64,000 bases of DNA, taken from NCBI GenBank assembly GCA_000469685.2, contig LS997567.1, forward strand, positions 9,571,104 to 9,635,103, given 5' to 3'. Origin of the DNA: Haemonchus contortus. Lineage: Eukaryota > Nematoda > Chromadorea > Rhabditida > Trichostrongylidae. Below the pieces are notes generated by a model that worked only from the letters and a program-made list of their open reading frames with translations, did no database searches and was not told where the DNA came from. This document shows, piece by piece, positions 23,401 through 36,400 of this stretch (positions are counted from its first letter, which is position 1; every line of letters begins with the position of its first letter). The position numbers were made by a program, and so were the translations under genes.

Positions 23401-26400
23401 GATTTGGTAAAAACTCTCACTCCCTTTCAACAATAAACATAAGATGTCATAAGGTAGTTCTAAATAGTGTGTATGACTTATAACCTTTACATGCTACTTT
23501 AAAGAAGTTTTTTTGTCGGCTGGAAAAAAATTACGAAAAAAAATTAACTTACGGAAAAATGTAATTGTTCCTAGGACCGTGTGGACCACAGCAGCAGCCC
23601 GCGGAAAGCGCGCTCGGTCCCACACGCCAGACACGCTAAAAAGGCGCGGTCGCCAATGGGTTAATCGTTTTTTATCTTTCCTTTTCTTGTTTTTTATGTA
23701 TATTAGACTTGTTTAATTAGAATGACTCCCTCCCTAGCTCACAAAATTGCGCGCTCCAATCTTCCATCGCACTCCTGCGACACGCGGCGGGTGCGGCGTG
23801 CGCGACGCCGTCTTCGGGGAAATATTCCCGGACCCGTCCTCTCCAGCTGATAGAAGCGCGATCAATGACGCCGCTACTATTATTACTATTCTTGAGCTTT
23901 CACAATCCGCTTTCTTCATGGATCTTCTTTGAAGGATATTTGTATTTGAAGAAGAAGCACAAAAAGCAATAAAAAATCACACAAAAGCGCCAAATGGATT
24001 ATGTATGTAGGCAGAATACAAGCAGATTCGCAATTCGGTGTCCAATAGTAGCGGCGCCACTGATCGCGCTTCTATCACCTGGAGAGGATAGACAGTGTGT
24101 TGCTCGAACTGAACGAATTGTTCACCCCGCGAACCGCCTCAAATGGGCGGCGCGACCCCGCCCATCGCGCCAAACGACATACACCTCCAAAAACCGTCCT
24201 AAAACTTATGCGGCGGTCAGATGCTACAGTAAAGGGTGCACGAAACTGCCTACTGAAGACTGCGTCGAGGGTGAAGCGTGTTGCATCGAAGTTCTCGTCC
24301 AGACAGCAGTGTCGTTATTCATAGGCTCGTACACCTGAGAGTTGGACTAAATTAAGAAGAGCGATGTATTCCGTGATTTCTGCAATTGTTCTCATTTTCT
24401 AGCCTTGAACTCTCTAAAATCTGTTTGAAAAACTTAGGCACTATTTTCAAGGAGTCATAATTATTTTTCATGGAAAAATACAAGCATGACATACAAATAC
24501 ATACAAAAGTTGACAATCTGGATAATTCGATAGTTTACTCGATTGTTTTCCATCACGCCATTTCATCTTGCCGAGCCTTTTGCTCGTGGATTCGCTGTGG
24601 CGCTATACAAAACTTGTATCGAATTTTTCGAAACAATTCCTGGCCTGGAATCAGCGGTTCGGATGTTCCAGCCCACTAGACCTTCGCGCACACCATTCCT
24701 TTTGAGGCTGTTGCAAAGTCTACCAGTCATGCCTCGGATAAGCTTGTTAGCTTCTTCTTCAACTGCCGGTCCTGGCATTCTCTGCATATGTTCTAGTCGG
24801 GAGCTTCCTTCTGCGGTTGATTCCACAATCCGACAGTAAAGCCCAGTTGATTATAAAAATGGCGCATCCATACTTCATGGCTGTTTGGCGCGAGAAATTT
24901 CACATTGGTCGTTGAAATCCCTGCTTCGCCTACCTCGCGGTTTCATCCTCTTTGATATGTACTTTTCAAAGCTGCTGTTTTTGCGCTTTGATTGGTTAGC
25001 CTTCGGGATACAATGTCTTTTTCTGACCTCAATTTTACATTATATAATTACGTACAATAGTTACTTGTTACAACATAAAGCACTTCGAATCATAAGAAGC
25101 CCACCTGAAACATTGGGAAAATAGGGGAGTGGCCTGCTGGCAGGGAACTTGAAAGGAAAATGCTTACCGCTCTTCTCTGAGACGACGAATGTCACCATTC
25201 AAACAGTCTCAGAAGGTCACACATCTCCGCTTTTGCGCTGATTTCCGGCTTGATACGGCGCTATATTGCTCGAACTTCCGTGATTTTCCTTTCAAGGGGC
25301 CGTACCAAATGTATATGCAAATCCCTCACATCGAAGGATGGAACGTTTTCTCTCTCATGCCTAAAGGTTCGGTGCCTGGAAAAACTGCGGCGTGCTCGTC
25401 CAGATGGATATCTAAAGGTCTTGCGGTCTCCTTAACCTACTTCTCTTTACATCCTCCGCATTAAATCAAATAGACGGTGCCTTGAAGTTCGCAGCTCTCC
25501 TCAGATGTACAGACGAGATTGTTCACGGCACCGATTTTCATAGGTCCGAGACGATATGAGGAAATCCTTCAGTGTATGGAGAGGTCAGAATGCTGGTCGA
25601 ATGGGAACCTGGGAGTTCTCCACGACACGGTTCACTTCACGTGCCCTTCTGTCGTTAACAAAAGACACAATGAAGCCCACTCCGTCAGCCGTTCTGTGTG
25701 GGACTCAGGCTCTCATTTTGTCTTCCGAGTATCCTTACAAACAAGAATACTTTCAATTTTACCACCAACAGCTAAATTCCTTCGTGTCCCAAGCTTTTTC
25801 GTTTCCAGAAAATTCCGCACGGCGTTTGCTTTTGTAAAGAGAGGCTTTGGGCTTCTAGAGTGCAACAAGATGTTCGACGAAGCACTTTTTTATTCCTTGT
25901 TATCTTCACTAATCCGTAACTTCGTATAGAAGAATTGTAGAAATCCATAACTCCTGGATATTCTCTGGTGAAGGATTTGTCAGCATTGTTAGAGTTGGGT
26001 CTCTTCAATGTTTCCACTAGGTCTTCCGTTGTCTCAATAATGGATACGCCATCAGTGTAAGATTCGTAGAACAGAACTTTGCCAGCCAATGACTTCTCTA
26101 TGTGTTCCGCGGTTCCGGGAAGATGACACCTAACACAGCTGCCATGCGATTACCCATGGCAAGGACTTGTTCTAGCTCATACAGTTTATTGTCAAAGCAA
26201 AAAAGTGTTGCAATCTGGTGCTGCTTCGGTGGAATGTTTAACTTCGCTGGCGAATTATCCCGTCATCATCGTATGATCTTCTTAATCTTCAATAATAGAT
26301 AACACAGCTTGCCTTGCTCTCGCGTCATTCACTTTCGTATATAAGGATACAACATCAAAATTCGAGTAGAAGGCTCCCGTCGGTGTGGACATTGGTGAAG

Positions 26401-29400
26401 CGATAGAATGAATCCTTCAACACTATTAATGTGCGCTTCCATGTATTGCAAAAGGGGAGAGAGCAAACGATTTAATAGCCATCTTAATCCGTCGGCTGGT
26501 CCACAATAAGGTGCGATGATCGGTCTCGTTTTGATTTCATTGATTGGAAAAGACGAGACCGATTATACACTTTGTGGAGGACCAGCAGACGGATAAAAGC
26601 ACTGTTCGCGGTACAAGTGATTTCGGAGATTGCCCTCTAGGGTTAAAGGTACTGTTCACTTAAATTTGGGTAATCCAGATTATGATGAAAAATGGAAGAC
26701 AAGATCGAAACTAGTGCGACTGAGGTGAAGAAACATCGGTGTTTCCAAAGTGAAAAAGGGGGCTGGACCCTTTTTAACGGTTTTTCGAACCTTTTTCACT
26801 TTGGAATGAAACAAGAAAAATGAAGAAGGTGGGGCGCTCGGACGAACTAAACAGTGCGTTTCAATGCGCGCGTGTGGGTCGTGGTGCGAAAAACAGACAA
26901 TGGTAAGCCAGAATTCATTCACTCATAAGCATAAATAAATAAAAAAACCCCTAGTAACAGTAAAAGTAGCTCACCTTTTTCAGCCTCTAGGAGTAGGAAA
27001 TTAAATAAGGGATCGCGGCAGCAAAAAGAAAAACAGAGGAAAAAAGAATGGGAGAATACATCGCCTCATAACTCGGCGATTAGCTGATTGTGCGTGGGTC
27101 CTAGAACGAATAATAGCAATCTGTATTGTCTCGACACTCGTCTGACGTGACACCGATCGAGAGGCGGGAACGCGAACTACGGCAGCAACGGGGCTTCCAC
27201 TATGCCCTAAGCGCCGAGATTGTGGAAGCGAGAGGGTCCCTTCTACCACCCATGGAGGGCGCTGAGTATTCCTGAAGGAAGAACTCAGTAACCTTTTTAT
27301 CGTGAACGGTGCCTTTAATCTGTGGCCCTAAGGGTAGCATAAAGGGAGCTGTCGAGTCGAATATTTTCCTAACGAGTAAAGCATTTCCTTCTTCCGTGAT
27401 AAGACCTAGGAGCGCTCCTATTTCTATGTGAATTACATATCAACGCTAGCTAGAATCCTCCTTCCTCAGTCTTCCTTGACATGACCAGGGTATCTGATAT
27501 CACTGACTCCTACCAAAAAGACCTTCTGCCTCACACAAGAATCGTCGGAATAAACTTTTTACAGATGTGGTTGTCTCAGAAAGTGATCCGTCGTTATTTG
27601 AGATTGTCCAAAAAGTAGAAGTGGTGAGTCCAACTGCTTCAGTATTACGGATAAGTCGTAGTTCTCACAGGCAGAATTAGTTCACTCTTAGGGTCATATG
27701 ACGTCGATGTTTCTTGGTAGAAGTGGTGTGATATTCAGCTATCTAGCCCTAAGTATCTACCTCTTTGGAGATCTCGCCATATACTCCACGACAGTTCCGA
27801 AGTCTCTTATGAACGTTATATGGTGGGAATTTCATAAGTCACTGTATTACCACTGATTTTCTTACCATGTTTGTTTTTCCAGTGCCCCCATAAACACATC
27901 CAGCGTTATGCCTACGGACCCATGTCGAGAAGGCTGGCCGGAGTTTTTTCATCGTTTCACAGGTATATTTCTATTTTCAAGGTGCCAACGTAATCAAGTC
28001 AACTCTAGACTGAAGTCGAATCTGAGAATGAGTCTGTCGTTACGAGCATTATTAGTCTTGCGAGGGTTCAGAGACTGTGATCTATGTAGCGCACACGATT
28101 TTGGTGCATGTTACATAGGTTCGAACCTTTTCTACTCTAGGTATTCAGGCAATGTGTAATCATAACTGTTCCCGAAAGGTAATCGGCTTTTTACAGTATA
28201 TCGACTCTGCGTTGTTCTCTTCGTAACGATCTGTACACCAATGGTGATCATCGGTGTGGCGAAAACGAAGTATTTGCAGCTAGCGACATCCTTTTCCAGA
28301 TGGTCCGGTAAGCTTTAATCTCTTAGAGGCTGTTGCTAAGTAAGAATGTCCAAAATCATAGAAATAAATCCCAGCAAAAGTACAAGGAAACATGGCCACT
28401 GTCGATCATTTTTTGGAATGTATGAATCTTTCATTACGAATTGATGTGTACTGTAGTTTTTTCCGTGCTTGCTTGACGAATCTCTTCCCTCGCAGCAGTG
28501 GGACTGCAGTGAATCGAGTAGTTTCCATCAGCTACCACTCGGACCGCCTCTACTCATTTCTGTGTTGAAGTTGTAATGCCATGCTGAGTACTGTCATTTC
28601 TACATACCTTTTTGGCTTTGAAAAACTAGTCTAGTAGCCAATATCGAGTAGAACACATCAGCTTTGAATGAAAGACCAATATCGAGTAGAACACGTCAGC
28701 GTTCGATAAAAGCAAATGACTGTTAATGATTGCTTCATTTACAGCGATAATCCCGCCTCATCTATTCAATTTCTTCGCAAATTGGTATGCTACCATACGT
28801 CTAAAGGGAACGAAAAAAAACTAGGTAACTGGGCAAGTACACAAGAGTTTCTATAAGTCGGTGTATCAACCAACGCCCCCACAGCGACAATTCACACACA
28901 CCAACCACACGTTACACACCACAAACCACACACGTTAGGCAAGAGCGAGAATATCACAGTGGAGAAAACTTGTATGTGTCTCTGAGCCTGTGTGTGAGAT
29001 CGGATTCATGAGTCCTCTTCCCTTTTACCTGAAGCCTAAAAACTGGGTACAAGTACAGATGGCAGGAAGGGGACCTTGATGCCAAGTGCTGGTAGGAAGT
29101 GATTGACGCGGGCTACGCTAGGAGGGAAGTGGGAGGAATAGGATTAATCGGAGCGAATAGGCCGACAAAAATTTTGACTCGAGTAAAATACGCTACCAAG
29201 TTGGAATAGAAAGGAAGTATGGGATGTACTATTTTTTTCGAACATAAAAGATTTGAATTTGACTCCGAAAGGGTAGTCGGCGAACTTCAAAAGAAAGGAG
29301 AGCTTGGCGTCAGGCGGGAGGTTCAAATGGTTGTGCTGTACCCTGCTTGAATTTATATATTTATACATATATGCTGTTTCTGCGGGTCTCCTTCAGTGGA

Positions 29401-30426
29401 TCTCTAGCCGATTAGTGACAAGGCACGTAGGACGAATCCAGAGGACGAAAATAGGAGTGAATTGCGGACCAAAAATCGCCGGTACCTCTCAGATTTGCAG
29501 GTGGGTTCATGGGTTGAACTCTTCGTTTCTGCGGTGCTGGGTCGATGTATCCTCTGTATCACACAGATGTTTACATCAATACGTGTGTGGAGAATCTGCG
29601 GGTGCGGTTGGTATCTTGCACATCTGCTCAGCCAAAAGCTTGCATACGAGTGACTGGAAAGTATCCGGGAGGAGACTCCGGGCCGCATCCGAAACCAAAG
29701 TTCATGTACTTTGGGATAGCCCGGCTACATTCTCGGAGTCTACCCAGCCCCCACGTCAAAGGTTTGCCATCTATCTATGGGTACGCATATGCCAAAAACA
29801 GTGACACAGATGGGCCTCATCTCCCTGCACCTGAGGGAGCTTTCAATATGACTGCGTTGGGTGGGTCAAAATCGCAGGACCAAAACGGGCTGCCCAAAGG
29901 AGAAGGACCGGATGGTGATTTGCAGTTCCAGAACCCACGCGATAGACATGGGAATCACCTGGTGGACAGTGTCATGAAGGAATAAAACCATTTTCAATCG
30001 CATTCTGCCTGAGACATCGCTGTTTTTTTCGACGTTATAAACAAAATCGGTTAATTGACTCTTCTGCGCTAGGTTCATTCTCCAGCGCGTGAAAAAAGAG
30101 CTGCCAGATTCAGGGAACGAAGCTCCAAGACCTTTAAACTGGGACCACTTCGCTTCCTTTGCGGGTCTGGGAAGATTCCGTTATCGACAACATCGACCAA
30201 GAATACAATTGACTCGTCGAACATCTTCACGATACTGCTAGGAAAGAGGAGAGTCTACAAGAAGCTAAGAGACGTTGATCACTCTTGAGCTGATATGTAG
30301 CGTGGAATCACGCGCGCTACAGGCAATCATCAACGAGGATCAAGGAGATGCGAAGGAGAAAAGACCAGCGGTCGTAGAAGAAGTCGCCCATGCCGGAAAG
30401 AGCATTCGCAAATGTATATATGTATG

Positions 30427-30460
<34 letters not shown>

Positions 30461-33400
30461 TGTATGTATGTATGTATGTATGTATGTATGTATGTATGTA
30501 TGTATGTATGTATGTATGTATGTATGTATGTATGTATGTATGTATGTATGTATGTATGTATGTATGTATGTATGTATGTATGTATGTATGTATGTATGTA
30601 TGTATGTATGTATGTATGTATGTATGTATGTATGTATGTATGTATGTATGTATGTATGTATGTATGTATGTATGTATGTATGTATGTATGTATGTATGTA
30701 TGTATGTATGTATGTATGTATGTATGTATGTTATGTATGTATGTATGTATGTATGTATGTATGTATGTATGTATGTATGTATGTATGTATGTATGTATGT
30801 ATGTATGTATGTATGTATGTATGTATGTATGTATGTATGTATGTATGTATGTATGTATGTATGTATGTATGTATGTATGTATGTATGTATGTATGTATGT
30901 ATGTATGTATGTATGTATGTATGTATGTATGTATGTATGTATGTATGTATGTATGTATGTATGTATGTATGTATGTATGTATGTATGTATGTATGTATGT
31001 ATGTATGTATGTATGTATGTATGTATGTATGTATGTATGTATGTATGTATGTATGTATGTATGTATGTATGTATGTATGTATGTATGTATGTATGTATGT
31101 ATGATTAGTATGTATGTATGTATTGTAATGTATGTATGTATGTATGTATGTATGTATGTATGTATGTATGTGTGTATGTATGTATGTATGGTATGTATGT
31201 TGTTGTATGTGTGTATGTTGTATGTATGTGTGTATGTATGCAAAGCCTGCCGAAACCTCGCCATTTACAAGACAAGTAGACTTCCTTCCGTTGTCCTGAC
31301 GGAGCAGGTACTGCATTCCGTAGGGTAATGGAGAAGGTCATCTGTACTTCTACTATGATTTCCTCGACAGCCACGTCTACCTGCCTACCTACCATCTTAG
31401 GCAAGGCGAAGATATGCTCCTTCGGCTCTCCCTTCCGAAATTTGACATGCCATCGCGTCGATGAAGACTTGTTCGGGCCCGGTCCCGATAGTATCAAACC
31501 AGAACATTTAAAGTCTCCCACATTTGTCGTCATTAATGCAGTTAGTTAGTTACACGCGGCATCCGTCAGTGCCCTCGTCGTGGAATACTAGCAAGATTGT
31601 ATTGCTGTATAATATTTAAAAGTGATCCGACGATACTGGTTATATCGCCTGCTGTCTGTAATTCACAGCCTTTTCACCCACACCGTAACACGAATGGCAG
31701 ATTGTTAGATGCAGGACAGCGTTGCGAGCGAGCAAATGAAGTATCGCGAGAATGCAGCATACCATTATGTTTTCCGTTCATCGATCTGAAGACGGAGTCT
31801 GGTACGACGCAGAAGCGGTAATTGAAGCATTGGGCAACCAGGGTGTTCCTGCTTAATGTGTGCAGGTGCTTCTTGACACTACGGCAGTTCTATGACCAGG
31901 GTTTCGCCATTCTCTAAGTAAGTCATTGTCAAGGTGAAGGGAGGGTTTGGCTGGGCGATACCATTTCGGCCAAATTTTCAGTGCCGCTCTTGAGAGCACG
32001 CCTCATTTAGAACGAGAATACCTGGGAGAAGGTCGACGGCTGCTACTTACATCATCTTCGTTTTGTAGGCGATATCGTGCATAAAACACCGAAAATGGAG
32101 CAGACGGGACGAATGCTGGTCGAATCCGATGCGCTTGTGGAAAGATCATTGGGAAGACGATGTTCACAAGAAGCGGATTGGTACATGATGCGCTCAAGGA
32201 AGGAAAATTTCTAAATGCTCTCGTTACGTGTATCTAGATTGAGAAATCGAAACGATAAATGACCTAGCGCCGTAGCTGAGCAGAAGGAAGCGCGCAGCGT
32301 GGGGAGCATTTAGGAATATCGAGGGAGTACTTGGAAAGACAAAGAAACCGGCTGTGTGCCCGTCTTTCCGGTAATCCTCCTTTCTAGACATATTTCTCAC
32401 AGATTTGGGCTCTACGTCATGCAAGCAACATGCAATCAGCGTCATCCAACGCGATGTGGCAAGCAGTCGAATAATTTTTTGATATTCGCAATTTTGTTTA
32501 TTAATTTGGACATGTTGAAGTCACAACATGTAAAAAAATTATCAAAACCCGGAAGGGAAACTGTTGAAAGATATGCAACTGTCATAAAAAATCATAAAAT
32601 CATTGTCAAGTTTTTTGAAGTAACATACTTCAACGGATACAGCTTCAACGCAGAATAGAATTAACACATGTACGAACTTTCTGAATGAAAAACTTCGACC
32701 TGCATTGGGTCTGGCAGTTGAAGTAGATAGTCTGGCGATAGCTCCCCTCATGTTTGATGGCAACACATTGAAGAAATCGGACACATTACTAGGGATGTCT
32801 ACGTACGTGAGACCGGAGCATCTGAGCATTGATTTTCGAGTGAAACTATTTTGGACTTTTTCTAGCACTCTGATGTCCTTTGACTTGTATGGATTAGACA
32901 CCGTTGATCCATTTCTAAATACATAGGTCAGAGTTAGTATGCAGTAAAATAACTTCATTCTTTGACCGACGTGCCTTGAACGGGTTGAAAATGCGACGAG
33001 TGCTTCTGCAGAGTAGGTTCGGAGTTCCTATTTCCGTCGAAAAACGAACATTAGGGACGCCGTTGCCTACGCTAAGGAGTCGAATACAGGTGGACGGACA
33101 CTTTGTGATGACCGCTGGACTAGAGCGGTTACTAACTGGATCCTCGAGAGGTCAGTCAAAACTGAAGGCCGCTATACCAATGATGAAAGTTCTTTGCGAA
33201 AGTCATTTAAAAAAAGAATGGTATGCCTAGTGTTTCGCAAGTGAGCACGATCTGATGCAAGAATTGAATTAGGGACGAATAAGGTTGGTACTGGAGCCCA
33301 CTCTAGCCAAAAAGATCACACGGTCAAACATCGACAGACAACAGGTGGTACAAGTTATCTGTTTTAGTGTTTTGATGTACCCCATAGTTGTTATTCACTA

Positions 33401-36400
33401 TATGTCAAGCGTGTATAACGACAGCGGGCCACATTAAGTAAAAGGATAAAACACAATCGGAAAAGGATACGACATGCATACATAAAACATAACTGGAGTC
33501 AGATACAACGGGATGTTATAAGAGACCATGAATTGAGCGAAGGAGCGGGAAAGAGCTAGTTCATCGCCGAAGAGTGCGGTTGAGATAAGATTTGAGAATA
33601 CTCATGGATAGAAGCAAGCTTTTCCAATGATCTCTTTGTATACTGACAACGCGATTGATAAAAAAAAGATATGCCTGAGACCAGAACGGGCTGCATTGAA
33701 GTGCAGTTGCTACGACCTCTTCTGATGACTGATGGCAACAGGCGGAAGAAATCAGAGCATGAACCTCTACTTGGTTATTTAAGACTTTGCTGACCATGAT
33801 AAGATCATTTTTTCTCCCGCGTGAGAGCTTTCTATCCATAGTACTCAACAGCGGGAAAAGAGTGGTCATATATTCATGAGTAAGTTTTGTAATGATTGTT
33901 CAAAAGCAGCTGAAATTGTTGGCTACTGATGTCAATTTGACAGAATTAATTTGACAGAATGACAGAATTTGCAGTCCTTGAAATTGATCGTGAGTATCGC
34001 TGCAAAGCTGGTTCAGAGGAATGGCTTCATTGTTTTCTACCATCCTAGAGTTACTTAAATGAACCCTGTTCTAGTTGAAGCAGTATGATGAAGGGTCAGC
34101 TCATGACGCCTCTCACTGATAGTGAAGCACTCAAAACTGATTCGCCTAGTGCGATAATACAGTGCATTTCATAATTGAGGTCACTCACACATTTTGCGTT
34201 TCAGAAGAAGCAATCATTTAGGATTTTTTCTGTCATCATGAACGGATCCCCCAGCACAAATAAACGGGTATCCGTTTTTCAGCAGCAACTGCATTTTTCT
34301 GAACTTCTTCAGAACAGTTTATCGGTTTTTGCACCGTTTCATAATTATGAAGTCACCCTGAGAAAGTGAACAATTAGTCATGGAGAAGAAGAATTTTCGT
34401 CTTTCAACACACTTATAAAGGTAAGCATGTGTAGCAAATGCATCTCTAAACCTGACTGTCAACATGGCTCAAAGTCGTCTGCTTTCCTCGGAGGAGAAGG
34501 TTCAAATTCGGGCTCTTCATGAAGCTGGGCTCAGTAAGTGAGCTATCTTCAGGCAGATAGGAAGATCCCTCTGCTCCATCAAAAGATTTCTGGAGAGCCC
34601 TGATGTCCCTAGATGTAACATCAGCCAACGCAAGGTTACTGCCCGTGACGAGCGGAAGATTCTGAGGGCTGTTTCGAACAGTACGTCCTACTTGAACCAG
34701 ATCTGATCGGATCTTTGAAACTACAGTCCGGAGAGCAGTAGGAGGATGCGAGAACAGCACGAGGCAAGCAATGAAGAAGGCGCCACGGAGGATCGCCACA
34801 GAGGAGCTCGACTCGAATTTGCAAAGATGAACGTAGGGAAAGATTGGGCGAAGGTAGGTCTGCTTCAAAATCTCACCATACAGCTGAGTAATAACTTCCA
34901 TTCAGGTCGCCTTTTCGGATGAAAAGGAATCCAACTTGGACGGTCCTGACGGAAACAAGTACTACTGGCGCGACTGGTCAGGACCGTCGTGAGGAAGGAA
35001 CCAGTCTACTTCAGCCGTTGCAATTTCGGTGGAGGAGGTCTTAGGGTGTGGGTTGCATTCTGCAACGATGTCGTGTTGGATCTAGCGTTCATGTGCTGCA
35101 GAATGGATCCAAGGATCGCCAGAATGTCTTGGAGCATCATCTAGTACCCTTTCTAAGCCGTCGCCGTCACCTCAGCTATGTCTTTCAACAAGACAACGCC
35201 TCCATTCACGTGAGCCGTGCAACGAATGAGTGGCTGCAATGCCAAAACAAAAGCGTCCTGCCATGGACAGCCTGTAGTCCCGATCTTAATCCGATTGCAA
35301 ATATCTGGGGCATGATAGTCAGACAGGTCTAGGAAAATTACCGTCAGTTTCAGAGCACAGAAGAGCTGAAGCGGGCGATTATCGAACATGGAGCACGATC
35401 GATGAGAAACATTTTCGAAACCTAGTTTCTGGTATCTACGGATCTCGTCCACTAAGGGTTCTCTCTCACTGAAGGACCCCCAGCCGGTTAGTGACGAGGC
35501 TACGTAGGGCGTCCCCAGGTGGCGGATAGGGGAATTAATCGCCGACCAAAAGTCACCGGTTCTTGCCCAGAGACGCAGGTGGATTCAGGGGATGGACTCC
35601 TTGATTCTGCTGTGCTGATCGATATACCTTCTGTTTCTCGCGGGAGTATCCACGCAATCGTGTGTGGAGTCCGTGGGTGCAGTTGGCATCCTGTCCATCG
35701 ACTCGGCCAAAAGCATGCATTCGAGTGACTGAGAAGTATCTGGGGGGGGGGGGCGATTCGGGGCCGCCTCCAAAAACAAAGCCCCTCCTCCACTTCGGGA
35801 TAGCCTGGCAAGCTGCACGTTGGGTATCTTCACGCCAAAAACAGTAATAGAAATGGGCCTCATTCCCCTGAACCTGAGGGAGCCCCCAATACGGCAGCGT
35901 TGGGTAGGACCGCTCGGGAGAGGCTGCTAAAAACTCAGGGCCAAAACAGGCTGCCCAAAAGCAGGACTAAGATGGCGATCTGTGCTTTCAACGCACGGAC
36001 GCCTGCATCGGAATCTTCTGTAGAAGACCTGATGATGCAAGCTAGGAATCAAGTACGACGTCATCGGACTGACCGAGAGGAGAAGGCATCGCCCGCTGCA
36101 CGCTGTATTTGAGACTGGAGAAGAACTGTTCCTTGGAACATGCGACAGTAGAGGCGTCGGCGGCGTAGTTGTCCTCGTCAATACGCACTTGGCCATGAAC
36201 ATCGATTCGTACGAAAGCTTAACAACCCGAATCGGACGTTTGCGATTAAGAAGATGTGGTTCAATCCCAGCTCTAACCATCTTCGTTGCTTACGCACCAA
36301 CATCGAGCTACGTAGAAGGGGAGTTGGAGGCATTTTATATGGATCCGGAGAGGCTCTACAGAGAAGACCACACTTTCTTCAAGGTCATCGTCGGTGATTT

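Larger units (their letters stand above)
22490..24203. mobile_element. GC-rich foldback element in intron 3
   Basis: The left arm at about 22490-22610 (GGTCGTTTGGCGCGATGGGC, then GGCGGTTCGCGGGGTGAACA) is repeated inverted at about 24087-24203. A second inverted pair lies inside, at about 23835-23880 and 24040-24090 (TGATAGAAGCGCGATCA). A family P palindrome (22618-22856) and piggyBac-like MITE 2 (23018-23664) are nested within it. Confidence 0.65.
29395..33205 (+). mobile_element. RTE-clade LINE copy 1, heavily decayed
   Basis: The 5' region (GCCGATTAGTGACAAGGC onward) aligns with the start of copy 2 at 35470. Remnants of endonuclease and reverse transcriptase then follow in copy 2 order, with many frameshifts: [13 protein letters not shown] at 31480, FIDLK at 31780 and the RIRWAGH region near 33090. 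It is interrupted by a TGTA microsatellite (30413-31240) and a CR1 fragment (about 32470-32960). It lies in intron 7 of TMEM104. Confidence 0.8.

Noticed and set aside
30275..31533. Long open frames of 140-328 codons on both strands
   Set aside because: They are translations of the TGTA microsatellite (repeating MYVC or HTYI) and not proteins.
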